Shown piece by piece: positions 1-10,967 of a stretch of 64,000 nucleotides of DNA (its first letter is position 1; each line of letters starts with the position of its first letter). The translations under genes were made by a program, and so were the position numbers. The stretch lies in contig CP060755.1 of the NCBI GenBank assembly GCA_023205875.1, positions 868,001-932,000 of the forward strand, in the 5' to 3' direction. This stretch comes from Chloropicon primus (taxonomy: Eukaryota > Chlorophyta > Chloropicophyceae > Chloropicales > Chloropicaceae). Under the pieces are notes generated by a model. That model did no database searches. It saw only the letters and a list, made by a program, of their open reading frames with translations, and was not told the origin of the DNA.

Positions 1-190
1 ATCGTTGGCATGGATGGGGATAGAGGCGAGGAGAGAAGAATTCTTCTTGCTGATTGGGGTCGCTGCTCGAGGAGAAGGACTAAGCCCTTGAGATCACGAC
101 AGCGCCTTTGGCATTGCAACACAATTTACGATTTTAGTTATATACAGAGATGATGTACAAAGTCGGAGGAACAAAACTGCCCGGCCGGCA
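1..190. other. 3' flank of the coiled-coil gene
   Basis: No gene is seen here. The stretch is downstream of the stop codon of the minus-strand coiled-coil gene and is probably its 3' UTR plus the spacer to the next gene outside the window. Confidence 0.5.
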
Positions 191-1558
191 CTAGGATGAG
201 ACCAGTTCGAGCTTGGAGATGACCCTTCCTGAGAACAAGTGGTGCGGCATTTCATTCCCGATCAGTCCACCCATCTCCTTCTCGAACTTGAGCTTTTGAA
301 GCTTGAGTGCGCTCTTGTTCTTCTTCGTCAGCGGAATGTTTTCAAGCATCGGTGAGTGCTCCTTCATTTCGCTGTAGCGTTTCAGCAGAGCATCGTGCTT
401 TGCTCTCAAGGTGTTCTTGCTAGCCTTCTCCTCCTCGAAGTCCTTGCGCAGGTTCTTCAGCTCCTCCCTAAGGTTCGCGTTCTCCATCTCCATCTCCGTC
501 AGCCGGAGCTTGTTCCTGTTGTAGTTGTCCATGAGGCAGCCGTAGTTCGTCGTCAACGTCTTCTCGTTTGCCGTCAGCATCTCAAAGTTGTGCCTAAGCT
601 TCTCGAACTCGTCCGTGGTGCTCTCCAGCATGTCGGTGGTGTTTCTCAGGTTCCCGAGCAAGTCGGCCTTCTCTTCCTTGAGGACGTGAATCTCAAGCGT
701 CTTCTCGCTCAGCTCATCCGTCTTGAGCTCGATCTCCTTATCGGCCGAGCGCACGGCCTCCTCCCACCTCCCCGCGTTGTTCTTCTGGCTCTCCACCTCC
801 CTTTTCAGCTCGGACATCTTCTTCACGAGCTTGCTCTTCCTGGACTTGTACAGGCCGTTCTCGTACAAAAGTTCGATGTTCTTCTGCTCCAAAGGCTTGA
901 GCTTCTCCAACGCCGAGACGGCGTCCCTCTCCAGCATGACCCTGGACATCTTGTCCGTCATCCGCAGCCTCTTCATGTCGTTGTCCTTCTTTCTCATCTT
1001 TTGGATCAGGGCGAGGTTCTTGCTCACGATGTTCCAACCCGTCTGACTCTTCTTGAACTCGGCCTGCATCTTGTCCTTGAGGCCCGCGAGCTCGCCACGG
1101 ACTTCGGATATGGTCTGGTCCCTCGCCTTGAGCTGCTTTGTCAAGTTGGCGTTCTTCTCCTTGGCGCCGTTCAGCTTGCGCTGGAGTTGCGTGCTCAAGT
1201 CCTTCACGCGCTCGCTCTCCCGGTTCTTCTCCACCTCCACCCCCTTCCTCCTCTCCTCTTCCCTGTACACCGCACGGAGAAGCTCCCTGTTCCGCGTCCT
1301 CAGTTCGAACAGGAGGGCGCTGTCCGTGCCCATGTCCTCCCCGTCCCCCGTGTACTCCACCGCTGTGTCTTGGCCCATCATCTTGGAGTCCATGTACAAG
1401 TTGGACGCCGACTTCTCGTAGTCCACCCCCCTTCCCGGACCCGAGTCTTCGAACACCGCCCTTCCTCCCTTCTTGTCCGCCCTTGGGCTCTGCAGGTGGT
1501 CCTGGCTGTCCCCTTCCGGTGGCCACACCGCCACCGGGATGTAATTGATGTCCCCCAT
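191..1558 (-). CDS. long coiled-coil protein, function unknown
   Basis: An intronless reading frame of 455 residues. I chose the ATG at 1558 (protein begins MGDINYIPVAVW) because the frame upstream only offers a non-ATG codon. Residues 1-80 are low-complexity and probably disordered. From about residue 85 to 430 the sequence is almost continuous heptad-type helix rich in Glu, Lys, Leu and Arg, which is the composition of an extended coiled coil. There is no signal peptide, membrane segment or catalytic motif. Such proteins are typically structural (cytoskeletal, centrosomal or axonemal), but nothing in the sequence assigns it. It is divergently placed with respect to the peroxisomal transporter gene, sharing a 578-bp spacer. 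The gene is confident, the function is unassigned. Confidence 0.75.
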   Translation of the reverse strand: MGDINYIPVAVWPPEGDSQDHLQSPRADKKGGRAVFEDSGPGRGVDYEKSASNLYMDSKMMGQDTAVEYTGDGEDMGTDSALLFELRTRNRELLRAVYREEERRKGVEVEKNRESERVKDLSTQLQRKLNGAKEKNANLTKQLKARDQTISEVRGELAGLKDKMQAEFKKSQTGWNIVSKNLALIQKMRKKDNDMKRLRMTDKMSRVMLERDAVSALEKLKPLEQKNIELLYENGLYKSRKSKLVKKMSELKREVESQKNNAGRWEEAVRSADKEIELKTDELSEKTLEIHVLKEEKADLLGNLRNTTDMLESTTDEFEKLRHNFEMLTANEKTLTTNYGCLMDNYNRNKLRLTEMEMENANLREELKNLRKDFEEEKASKNTLRAKHDALLKRYSEMKEHSPMLENIPLTKKNKSALKLQKLKFEKEMGGLIGNEMPHHLFSGRVISKLELVSS

Positions 1559-2136
1559 CGTACCTTTCCTCTCTGCCTCCCTCTCTCTCTCCGGAGACAA
1601 CAACAACGACGACGACGACGATGACGAAAGGAGCCTGCAGCCTCCAGCTTCTTCAGCTTGACCCCTCTGCTTTGCTCACAACGGCTTTTCGTGAATGAAC
1701 CCAGTTTTCCTTGGCAAGGGAAGCAGACCCCTGGGGGGAGAGACGGGAGACGAGAGACGAACAAGGCAGAGGGAGCAAGACGCTCGCTTGGGGTTCATTC
1801 CCTTATTCAACAACAACAGAACACCTCCTCCCCATCACGAAGAAGAGAAGAAGAGAAGAAGAGAAGAAGAGAAGGACATCAAGGAGAAGAGAAGAAGGAG
1901 AAGAGAAGGAAGAAGAAGGAAGAATCTTGGAGAAGTAGAAGTTCTTCTCTTCACTCGCAGGAAAGGAAAAGGAAACCCTCTTCCTCTTCCTCTTCCTCCC
2001 CTCTCTCTCTTTTCCTTTCTGCCCGATTAATGGTGCCACCGTGTCTGCCAGAGGAGCGGAAGGAGCCGATCGATCGATCGGAGGGTGGGTCGAGTGGTAG
2101 TGTTTGGTTGAGTAGCAGGACGAGTACGAGGAGGAG
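1559..2136. promoter_or_regulatory. divergent intergenic region with purine tract
   Basis: This spacer separates two divergent genes and must hold both promoters. It contains a GAAGAA-type purine tract at about 1839-1875, more purine runs to about 1925, and a pyrimidine-rich stretch near 1985-2020. No TATA box or other recognisable element was identified. Confidence 0.45.
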
Positions 2137-4257
2137 ATGGCGGGAGGGACGTTCACGCACTTCCTGCTGCAGAGGTTGCAGAAGGAGCTCAAGGTGGACA
2201 AACTCAGCCGGAAGCAGAAAGGCCTCGTGTTGAGCGTCTTGGTGCTGGGCGTCGGTTCAGGATCTCTGGCGGTGAAGAGAGTAGTGAAGAGAGTGAGGAA
2301 GGAGCAGAAGGAGATATGGACGGTGGTGACGCAGAGCTCCGGCAAGGGCGGAGGGGCCAAGGAGGGGGCCAAGGGGAGCGGAAAGGGAAAGAAGAGGGTC
2401 GCGGTGGACGGTGTCTTCCTGGAGAGGCTGGGGAAGATCCTCAAGGTGTGCGTCCCTTCGTTCTTTTCCAAGGAGATGCTCCTGGTGCTCACCCAGGGAG
2501 GGCTTCTCGTCACCAGGTCCCTGCTCACGGACCTCATCGCGGAGCAGGAGGGGGCGTGCGGCTCGGCCCTCATCAACGGGAGAACGGACTCCTTTTTGGT
2601 CCACATGATGAAGTTCTCCCTCGTCGCCGTCCCGGCCTCAGTGGTGAACAGCGGCCTGAAGATGTTCCAAAAGTTCATCGAGGTCAGGTTCAGGGAGAGA
2701 CTCGGGGTGTACCTCCACGGCAAGTACCTCAAGGACCGGTGCTACTACCAGGCGTCCACGCAGGTGGACTTGCCGAACATCGATCAGAGGCTCACGGAAG
2801 ACGTGGAGAACTTTGCCAACTCCATCAGCGAGCTCTACAACCACACCCTCAAGCCGTTCTTGGACGTGGTCCTCTTCACCAGGTCCTTGTCGAGGGTGAT
2901 GGGCTACAAGACCCAGGGAATGCTGTACTCGTACTTCTTCGTGGTTGCGCTGACCCTCAAGTCCATCAGTCCTCCGTTGTCCCTGATGCACGCCCAGGAA
3001 TCCGGCTTGTCGGGTAACTTGAGAGGGGCGCACCACAGGCTGGTGAGCAAGACCGAGGAGGTGGCGTACAACGACCCACCCGCTGCGATGACTGAGCAGC
3101 TGCTGTTGAACAAGCACTTGAGGTCCCTGCTGAGGTACTCCTCCATGACTTCTGTCCAGAAGTTTTTGCAGCAGATCGCCGACCAGTACCTCGTCAAGTA
3201 CGGCGCGAGCGTGGTTGCCCTCTCTGTCTATGCCATAGGCACGCTGGGTTGGGCCAAGGAGGTCTCCGGGATTACGGCGGATGGCACCTCGACGAGGGCG
3301 AAGGACTACATCAGGAGCATGAGGCTCCTTCAGAACACCAGCAAGAGTGTCGGTGACTTGATCCTTGTCTACAAGAGGATTGCCAAGCTCGCCGGGCACA
3401 CCAGCAGGGTGGCCGAGCTCCTTGAGGAGATCGACAAGATGCAAGACCCCAAGAGCAGGGAGGTGAACTTCTACGGGGCCAAGGGCATGCCTGAGGTGTG
3501 CCTTGAGCCCAACAGGGTGGCTCAGGTGAAAATTCTGAAGCCAAGGGAGCCTCAGACTATGGTCTTTGATGGGGTGACCATCTGTGCGCCAGACGGTCAG
3601 GTTTTGGTGAAGGACTTGAGCATGCAGCTGGGGGACAAGAAGGACTCCATGCTGATCACGGGACCGAACGGATCCGGGAAGTCCAGTCTTGTCAGGGTTA
3701 TTGCAGGCTTGTGGCCTCTTGCGAAGGGAACTATTGCGAGACCGAGCAACGACAAGATGTTCTTCCTGAGCCAGCGGCCGTACCTGGTCACTGGCTCCCT
3801 CAGAGACCAGCTCCTTTACCCTCACCCATCTCAGAAACTGATTTCGAGCTCGAGCAGGCACGACGCGGCCATTGCGAGGAGCGCGTCCAAGAACAGGCCC
3901 TTCCTGAGGGACAGAGACCTCAAGGACGCCCTCGGCAAGGTAGAGCTCGACTACCTGCTGGAGCGCTATTCGCTCGACACCATAGTGAACTGGGAAGAAA
4001 CTCTTAGTGGGGGAGAGAAGCAAAGGGTTGCGATGGCTCGTTTGTTGTGTCACAAGCCAAAGTTCGCCGTCCTCGATGAGTGCACGAGTGCAGTGAGTGC
4101 CGACGGCGAGGAGAAGCTCTATCAGATTCTCGTGGATTCTGGAATCAGCTTCCTGTCCATTGCCCACAGACCTGGTGTGAGGAAGTACCATGCGAGGAGG
4201 CTTGAGTTCGACGGGAGCTTACAGGGAGCAGGTTGGAAGGTTTCTAACGATCTTTAA
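2137..4257 (+). CDS. ABCD-family peroxisomal ABC half-transporter
   Basis: A single-exon gene of 706 residues, the usual size of an ABC subfamily D half-transporter. These import fatty acyl-CoA or related substrates across the peroxisomal membrane and work as dimers. The N-terminal half holds the membrane domain, with the family hallmark NIDQRLTEDV at about residues 214-223 (canonical NPDQ.LT.D). The C-terminal half is the nucleotide-binding domain: Walker A GPNGSGKSS, Q-loop region LSQRPY, signature LSGGEKQR, Walker B FAVLDECTSA and H-loop SIAHRP. All catalytic residues look intact. Being a single half, it should homodimerise or pair with another half-transporter. A TGTAA signal lies 13 bases after the stop codon. 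Family assignment is strong; the substrate is inferred. Confidence 0.93.
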   Translation: MAGGTFTHFLLQRLQKELKVDKLSRKQKGLVLSVLVLGVGSGSLAVKRVVKRVRKEQKEIWTVVTQSSGKGGGAKEGAKGSGKGKKRVAVDGVFLERLGKILKVCVPSFFSKEMLLVLTQGGLLVTRSLLTDLIAEQEGACGSALINGRTDSFLVHMMKFSLVAVPASVVNSGLKMFQKFIEVRFRERLGVYLHGKYLKDRCYYQASTQVDLPNIDQRLTEDVENFANSISELYNHTLKPFLDVVLFTRSLSRVMGYKTQGMLYSYFFVVALTLKSISPPLSLMHAQESGLSGNLRGAHHRLVSKTEEVAYNDPPAAMTEQLLLNKHLRSLLRYSSMTSVQKFLQQIADQYLVKYGASVVALSVYAIGTLGWAKEVSGITADGTSTRAKDYIRSMRLLQNTSKSVGDLILVYKRIAKLAGHTSRVAELLEEIDKMQDPKSREVNFYGAKGMPEVCLEPNRVAQVKILKPREPQTMVFDGVTICAPDGQVLVKDLSMQLGDKKDSMLITGPNGSGKSSLVRVIAGLWPLAKGTIARPSNDKMFFLSQRPYLVTGSLRDQLLYPHPSQKLISSSSRHDAAIARSASKNRPFLRDRDLKDALGKVELDYLLERYSLDTIVNWEETLSGGEKQRVAMARLLCHKPKFAVLDECTSAVSADGEEKLYQILVDSGISFLSIAHRPGVRKYHARRLEFDGSLQGAGWKVSNDL

Positions 4258-4269
4258 GTTGTGCTTGGT

Positions 4270-4274
4270 TGTAA
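4270..4274 (+). promoter_or_regulatory. TGTAA poly(A) signal of the ABCD gene
   Basis: TGTAA, the green-algal type poly(A) signal, 13 bases after the stop codon. Confidence 0.6.
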
Positions 4275-4528
4275 ATACTTTTATGAATTGCATACCACTC
4301 CCCCCCCTCCCCGCCCTGGAAAGGAAAAATTCAGACGACAATCAAACATGGCGAGGGGACCACCAAAGCACAGGCTATGCGTCGACGAGTTGCGGACACG
4401 GTCTCACCTGCGATGACCCGCAGTCAGAAAGCAGTAGCCTTGGATCCTTGTCCACGCCTCAAGTAACCAAAGGCGGCAACTTTGTCTCGTTCTTTCGCAG
4501 CCCTCCTTGTCCTTGGACAGAAAGTGAA

Positions 4529-5766
4529 ATGGAGGCCCAGGTGCATCCCATCGGTGCTTCCTTGGACTTGTCTACCAAGTATGAGGCCGTGAGGTCGCGC
4601 TGCAACCATTCGGAAGCGCAGCCTCGATCGAAAGGACAGCACGAGACTGGCAAATCTGGGATAGAAAAGGCGGCAGAGCTCGTGCTGAGCTACAGGCACA
4701 ACCTGGAGAATGGGGTCAAGCAGTTCATGCAGCTCAACAGGTAAGGCCCATGGGGAGGAGCGCGCACGTTAACAACCGTCGATTCAACGTTTTCTGACAC
4801 ACCTCCTCTCTTTCGTGCTCCGAGACCAGTCAGCTGCAGAAGTTGCTTGAAGCGGAAGCAGGATCAGCCAAAAGGTCTGGTGGGAACGCCAGCCGGAAAC
4901 TGGTCTTTCCGGAACAGGGAGGCGAAAGCAACGAGGATCCCGGGGATGAGAAGCACGCAGTCATGAAGGAAACGCTCGCCCATATCGAAAACAACTTCAA
5001 GAAGGACTTGCAACAGCTAAAGAGCCTTGTGTCTTACATCAAGGAGGTCGAAGTCAAGACCCAGATGCGAGCCCACTTGAAGCAAAACATCCAGAGTATG
5101 TGCGTAGTTTACCTCAACCACTACAACTCGATTTGGAGGGAGGTGCTGGATATGCCTGACGAGGGATCCGATGTAGCAAGGCCACCCGCCTCCCAGCCGG
5201 ACTCCGTCGCGGAGGCCATACTGCAGATGTACTTTCACTTGGAAAGGTGTGAGCAATGCGTCGACGGATCGGAGAGGTACATGGAGAAGCTCCCAGATCT
5301 CGTGAACGAGTGTCAGACGGCGAGGTCGTACGTGTTCCAGTGCTTGGACATCGCCTTGAAAAGCAAAGAGGTGGAAGGGGAAGGGGGGCTTGGGCGCTAC
5401 AATCCTACGGCCAAGGACAGGGTCTACGCCAGGAGAAATCATGCCGGGAGCTTCAAGGACGAGTTCATTCTGGAGCACCTCTACCAGGAGAATTTCTTCC
5501 AGTTCGTCACCGAACTGAAGACCCAAATTGTCAAGGACTTCAACGCCATCCAGTCCTTTACGAAGGACCACAAGCACCGCCTGCTGTACAAGCACGACTG
5601 CCTCCAAGTGATCAGCAACACGCTGGAGGAGCTTGTTCCGCCTTTCCTGGACTTTCTCACCGGAAAGCAGCAGTTCCTCTCGGGAAAACGTCGGACAATC
5701 ATGAACCAGGTCGCCAACGCCTTGTACTACTCGCCCTCAAAGCCACAATCTCATCGCTACCAATGA
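4529..5766 (+). CDS. helical protein of unknown function, two exons
   Basis: Exons 4529-4740 and 4830-5766 give about 382 residues. The 89-bp intron is GT-AG and splits an AGT serine codon. I chose ATG 4529, the first in-frame ATG; the frame is open further upstream without another in-frame ATG, and an out-of-frame 22-codon uORF starts at 4348. Exon 1 is basic and partly disordered. Exon 2 is almost wholly alpha-helical, with an LxxLKSLVSYIKEVEVKTQM stretch and a C-terminal helix bundle. There is no signal peptide, membrane segment or catalytic motif. I do not recognise the family; a tethering or exocyst-like helical bundle is possible but unsupported. A TGTAA follows at 5829. Confidence 0.7.
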
Positions 5767-6302
5767 TGGCAAGAAGACTGGCACTCGCACCAGAGGAAAG
5801 GGACAAAGAGACCCTCCACTTGAGCCACTGTAAAGTACAATTTAAAGCTCTGCCATTTATAATGAGGCCCCAAGGAAGACGCCACACCCAGGGTCTCTGC
5901 ATCAAACAGGAACCCCCACGCACCCTTGCTCCCAAGGTGAGAGGAGAGACACATCTCTCTCGATGCACACACACTCACACACACACACTAACGATAGAGA
6001 CTCCCCGCCCTCAAAAAAAAAAGAAAAAAAAAGGAGTCACGTCTTTCACCTTGGAGCAGAATAGTGAACAAACCAAACCAAACCAAATCAAGGCAAGGCA
6101 AGACCACATCCGCAGACCAACCTCCTTCGTCGTCGTTCGTCGTCCTCGTCGTCCGTCCATTGTGTTTCCCTCCTGTATCCCTTTTTTGGGTGTATTTTTA
6201 CTTTACACCCCGACAATGGATTCAAATTCGTCGAGCCGTTGAGGCCCTGAGAAGGAGAGCGTTCTCTCGAGGCGAGCGAAGAGAAGGAAGAGGAAGGGCA
6301 CG
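5767..6302. other. intergenic spacer with simple repeats
   Basis: The 3' UTR of the upstream gene (TGTAA at 5829-5833), then CA-rich repeats near 5965-5990, an A-rich run near 6015-6033 and AACCA repeats near 6065-6085. The rest is the promoter side of the next gene. No coding signal was seen. Confidence 0.5.
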
Positions 6303-7378
6303 ATGGAGGTGGCTAACGCTGACGGTTTCGTGTTCAAGAGGCGAAGGAAGGAGGAGACGAGCACCTCCACACACCCTGCGAGACAGAAGGCGCCTCGTGT
6401 GGAGGAAACATACCACCAAAACCAAAACAACAAGTATCATGGACCCAGCGTGCAGGAACAGGAACATGTTGTGGAAGACGTCCACCAGGTAAGAGCGAAG
6501 GCGGAGAGGGCAAGAGACGTGGAGGAAAGGGGTATCCCTCTGTCTCTGTCTCTATCCCGACCGCGCGCAAGTTTCTTTATCTCTTCTTTTCTTGCCTTCT
6601 AAACGTGAGCATTGCTTTTTTTGTTCTCTCTCTCTCTTCTTTCTTTCAGGTGAATGTTGGCTACGGCAACAACAACGCGAAGGACAAGAGCAGAAGGAGG
6701 ACGAGTTCTTTCATTCAGGAGGAAACGCGCTTCCCTCCGTACCCTGTGGGTGGAGCGATCATCCTTCCAGCGGACGGAGAGGACGAGTCCCTTGACGAGG
6801 GAGAGAAACTGGTGAAGCTTTGCCACGAAATCACGTCCACGGAATGCAGGAACGTGTCGAGGACTTTCGTGGGCAAGACGGAGGAGGTCTCCCACCTCAT
6901 CTACAACGCCCTAGGGTTGTTCGAGGAGAAGGTCAAAGCCCTCGTGCAAGACGGCAGCATAAAGTTCCTGTCGAAGGAGTCCAGGGAGCTGAGCACGAAG
7001 AAGCAGACTATGCAGAGGCTGGTGGAGTCCTTAGAGTCTGAACTCAAGTCTTGGTCTGAGATCAAGGACAAGGAGGCTGAGGAGGAGGTCGTCGTGGAGC
7101 GCTCCTACGCCGAGGAGGAAGAGGAAGGAAGGAAGAGGGTGAGGGGCGAAAGCGTGGAAGGCAAGCTCGTGAGCGCCTACAGCAACACTCTCAACAAGCT
7201 CGACATCAAGGTCAGCAACCTTTGCGGGCTGGTCAAGTCGGTGGAGTCCCTTTGTGGCCAAACGGAAAAGTACACGAAAGATCTTCAGACAAAGTATCAC
7301 AAGCAGACCTTCAACCCTTTGCCGCACGTGAACTCCCCGGCAAACCTGATCAAGTCTCTTTTGAAGCCTACAGTTTAA
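6303..7378 (+). CDS. two-exon helical protein, possibly a DSN1/Mis13-like kinetochore subunit
   Basis: Exons 6303-6488 and 6650-7378 (GT-AG intron of 161 bp, phase 0) give 304 residues. The N-terminus is basic and disordered. A central helical domain begins near residue 95 (EKLVKLCHEIT) and runs to the end, with an acidic insertion near 205-225 and a basic C-terminal tail. Length, layout and the disordered basic N-terminus followed by helices resemble the Dsn1/Mis13 subunit of the MIND kinetochore complex, but that is a weak pattern impression without a diagnostic motif. The gene itself is supported by a clean splice and a good ATG context. It converges on the PfkB kinase gene downstream. Confidence 0.65.
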
Positions 7379-7415
7379 GAGGAATAACCTTAAGAGAACT
7401 TTTTGATACACTACA

Positions 7416-7420
7416 TTACA
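7416..7420 (-). promoter_or_regulatory. TGTAA poly(A) signal of the PfkB kinase gene
   Basis: Minus-strand TGTAA about 30 bases after the stop codon of the kinase gene. Confidence 0.55.
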
Positions 7421-7450
7421 AACTTGTGAATCTGTACGTTTGGGCGCGGC

Positions 7451-8605
7451 CTAAGAAGAGACGCGAGCACTGGTGCTGAAGACCTGGAGGGCATTGGCGT
7501 CGATTTCTTCCTCGCTGCTTATGTTTGGCACGTTCGCGGGGGTCTGGATCGCGGCACAAGCGACCGCGATGCCATACGAAACCGCGTACTCCAGTGACCT
7601 CTTGCCGCTGCCTACCAGCGCCTTGAGAACTCCGGCCACCAGGCAGTCCCCTGCACCGTTCACGTTGACTATTGGGACCTTGAGCGACGGGAGGACCCGC
7701 GTCTCGCCGTCCCTCGAGCTCGAGTAGACCCCGGCCTCGCCCCTGGTCACGAGGATGTTCTGGACACCACGGGACTTCAAAAATGCGACATCCGCGGCTA
7801 CTTCGTGGCTCACGAAACTTCGCCGAGATTCGCCAGCCGCCGCCGCGACTGCTTTCAACTCCGCCTCGTTTGGGGAAAAGTAACTTACGTCCGAGAGAAA
7901 GGGCACGACTCTCAGCGACTTGGTCACCGATACAGGTTCAAAGAAGACCGGAACTTTGGCCTCGCGAGCTATTGAGAAGCACGTGTGCAGGGACTCGTGA
8001 GTCAAATTTGCCTCTAGAACGAGGAGGTCCGCGAGCTTGATGTCCTCCCTGAACCTCATTATCCACTCCCCTCTCAGCTCGCTCTCCACGAGTGCAGTGT
8101 CCGCCACGCCTGAAGTAAGGTTTCCGCTCCCATCGAAGCTGCATGCGACCGTTGGGGTTGTGCGGCCTTGGCACACTTTCACGCCCTTCGTTGACACTCC
8201 AAGAGACTCCAGAGCCCCGAGTATTTCCCGCCCTGCGGCGTCACCCCCCACCGCGCTCACGAAAAGCGGCTTCTCCCCCAGCCTCCCCAGGCATTCAACT
8301 ATGTTCCTCCCCACTCCCCCGTGCTGGAACTTCACCTTTCCTGGCACAGTCGATCCCGGTACTACCTTGTCGCATGTCAGGTGCACATCCAGCACACTCC
8401 CTCCCACGACAACAACCGAGCCAACTCGGTCGTGCCGCGGTCTCCCCACCACCCGAACACCGCTTCCAGCTGTGCTACTCGTCGACGTGTCTCCCGAGGA
8501 ACGTTCGTCAGACGCGTCACGCACAACGAGTTTCTTCCCGACAACATGATTCGTTAGCCGAGTCACCCTTAGTCTCGCGTTGTTTTCCCTCGACGACCCG
8601 GCCAT
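7451..8605 (-). CDS. PfkB/ribokinase-family sugar kinase, probably pseudouridine kinase
   Basis: Intronless, 384 residues from ATG 8605; the longer frame starts with a non-ATG codon. Family hallmarks are the N-terminal GGSVLDV strand followed by GGVGRNIVECLGRLG, the first PfkB signature, and the C-terminal NVNGAGDCLVAG with the catalytic Asp, the second signature. The GGV.RN form of the first motif is typical of pseudouridine kinases, which phosphorylate pseudouridine from RNA turnover at the 5' position before the glycosidase step. The first 60 residues are basic and Ser-rich and could carry a targeting peptide, but this is not decisive. Kinase family is strong, substrate moderate. Confidence 0.85.
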   Translation of the reverse strand: MAGSSRENNARLRVTRLTNHVVGKKLVVRDASDERSSGDTSTSSTAGSGVRVVGRPRHDRVGSVVVVGGSVLDVHLTCDKVVPGSTVPGKVKFQHGGVGRNIVECLGRLGEKPLFVSAVGGDAAGREILGALESLGVSTKGVKVCQGRTTPTVACSFDGSGNLTSGVADTALVESELRGEWIMRFREDIKLADLLVLEANLTHESLHTCFSIAREAKVPVFFEPVSVTKSLRVVPFLSDVSYFSPNEAELKAVAAAAGESRRSFVSHEVAADVAFLKSRGVQNILVTRGEAGVYSSSRDGETRVLPSLKVPIVNVNGAGDCLVAGVLKALVGSGKRSLEYAVSYGIAVACAAIQTPANVPNISSEEEIDANALQVFSTSARVSS

Positions 8606-8882
8606 CTCATCCACACCACCAAGGCGTGGCCCCACCCCACTCCTTATCCCAGATGCCTCCGAACCAGGTGTTCAAACCCGACAAGCGACCCGTCGATGGA
8701 AAGATCGTGAGACGTAGATTCCCTCAGTTCCTCCCTCTCGCCGCCTCCCTCCCTCTCTCGCCCCCAATCGCCTCAATCAAAGCCCTGCCTCCCCCAAGGT
8801 GTCCTCCCCTGGATTGCGCAGATTTTGAGGCGAGGAAGAGGAGAGAAAAAGAAAACCTAGAGAAGGCGGCCATCAGGACAGG

Positions 8883-10845
8883 ATGGTGGTCCTAGCAGCG
8901 TCAGTGGTGACCAAGACGGGCAAGGGTAAGGAAGGGAGGGGACACGGACGGACGGAAAGTTTCTTTCTTCCGAGGTTTTCTTTTTCTTTTTTGTTTGGGG
9001 GGCATGGGGAACTGACTTTTTTTTTCTTTTTTCGGCTCCCTTCCTCGGGTTATTTTGATTTATCTCCCTCCCTTTGTCCTTTGGCTTCGTTAGCCCTGGT
9101 GTCTCGTCAGTTCGTGGACATGACGAGAATACGCATCGAGGGGCTCCTCGCGGCTTTTCCAAAGCTCGTGAACACGGGGAAGCAGCACACTTACGTGGAC
9201 ACCGAGAACGTTAGATATGTGTACCAGCCCATGGAGGTGAGTGACCTTGTCGTTTGTGTCTTGTGTTTTCCTCTTGCTTGAGAGGGAGGTGTGGGGGTGG
9301 CCCTCTGTTCAAGGGGCTTCTTTCTCACCTCCCCTGAAGCCGCCTGTCCTCGCACCCCGCGCTCGGAACGACGACGAGTAGGAGATCCCGCTTTCGTCAG
9401 AACCCACCCCTTCTCTGACACGAGTATTTTGTATGTTTCTTCCTGTTCTTTCTCCTGCGCGGCGCCAGACCTTGTACTTGGTGCTCGTGACCAACAAGCA
9501 GAGTAACATCTTGGAGGACTTGGAGACCATGAAGCTTCTTAGCCGTATCCTGAACGAGTATGAAATGGACGAGGAGTCTATCTCAGAGAACTGCTTTGAA
9601 ATCGTGTTTGCCTTTGACGAGGCCATCTCCTTTGGTCACAGGGAGCACATCAACATGCAGCAGATCAAGACGAACTTGGAGATGGAGTCTCACGAGGAGA
9701 AGCTGCACAAGATGATCATACAGTCCAAGATCAACGATACAAAGGACATCATGAAGAAGAAAGCCATGGAAATTGACAAGATCAAGCTTGAGAAGAAGTT
9801 GGAGAGCTCGAGGAACTCCATCAGTAGCATGGGCAGCGGCATGGGAAGCGGCATGGGCAGTGGCATGGGAAGCGGCATGGGTGGCGGCATGGGAGGTGGA
9901 ATGGGAGGTAGCTCCGCTCCTTCCTTTGGAGCTGAAGTGGGCTTCGGTGGAACTGGAATGTCTCAAACTTCGTCGTACGCTATGAAGAAGTCCTCAGGAG
10001 CTGGAAAGGGAATGAAATTGGGTAAAAAGAAGGCCTCACTCCTTGATTCTTTCAAGCAGGACACGGTCGTTCCTGAGCTTGAATCTCCAAAGGCTTCCGT
10101 TGTGGCACCAAGAGCGCCCGTGGATCCGGTGACCATCGACATCGAGGAGAAGATCAGCTGCACGATGCAGTCTGACGGCACCCTCGAAGGAATGGACATC
10201 CAAGGAAACATGAGTCTGGAGGTTCACACCGAGGAGAGCTCCTGCATCAGGGTCTTGGCGGAGCTCGGAAACAACCAGGGCATCCAGTTCAAGACTCATC
10301 CAAACATCGACAAGGCACTCTTCAACAAGAATTCCACTCTGGGTTTGAAGGATCCAAACAGGCCCTTCCCAACCGGAAGTGCTCTGGGAGTCTTGAAGTG
10401 GAGACTGAGCCCCAAGGATGAGAGCATGATGCCGCTGCAAATCAGCTGCTGGCCATCCGTGTCGGGATCTGACACCTACGTTAACATAGAGTACGAGGCC
10501 TCGGAGGCCTTTGATCTCCAGAACTTGCAGCTGGTGATCCCAATCCCAGGGAACGCGCCGCCCCAGATCAACTCTTGTGATGGCGACTACCAGCTCGACC
10601 CTAGGATTGGCTGCTTGATTTGGAGGAACGAGTTGGTGGACGACTCGAACAGGAGTGGCTCCATGGAGTTTGTTCTCTCAAACGTGGATCCGGAGGGCAT
10701 TTACCCCATCGAGGTCCAGTTCGCGTCCAATACTCTCTTCTGCCAGATCGGCGTGAACGGAGTGGTCAGCTGTGCGGATGAGCAACCCGTCCGGTACTCG
10801 GTATCGAGCAAGCTTCAGTCGGACAGCTACATCGTCGAAGCCTAA
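8883..10845 (+). CDS. coatomer subunit delta (COPI)
   Basis: Three exons, 8883-8925, 9094-9236 and 9469-10845, give 520 residues, the normal length. Delta-COP is part of the F-subcomplex of the COPI coat on Golgi-to-ER vesicles. The longin domain is split by the two introns: [14 protein letters not shown], then [10 protein letters not shown], then [19 protein letters not shown] helical linker and an unusual run of about nine GSGM/GGGM units (near residues 180-210) follow. The C-terminal half is the mu-homology domain, from about residue 285 ([12 protein letters not shown]). Both introns sit in the first 13% of the coding sequence. A TGTAA lies 16 bases after the stop. Identity is very secure. 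Confidence 0.95.
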
Positions 10846-10860
10846 ACCTAGCAAGCTCTT

Positions 10861-10865
10861 TGTAA
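10861..10865 (+). promoter_or_regulatory. TGTAA poly(A) signal of coatomer delta
   Basis: Plus-strand TGTAA 16 bases after the stop codon. Confidence 0.6.
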
Positions 10866-10967
10866 TGACACATTTCAAAGCCTTTTCTTCGGATCCTGCT
10901 GGCCCTTTCAGTACTGCCAGACCACAACCATTGCAGCAGCACGGCGTGCAGAGTCTTCTTCTTTGTA

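Noticed and set aside
356-1624. 422-codon plus-strand frame opposite the coiled-coil gene
   Set aside because: Leu/Val/His-rich antisense shadow. The minus strand has a good ATG and coherent heptads.
2638-4191. 517-codon minus-strand frame opposite the ABCD transporter
   Set aside because: Shadow of codon bias. The plus strand carries all ABC motifs.
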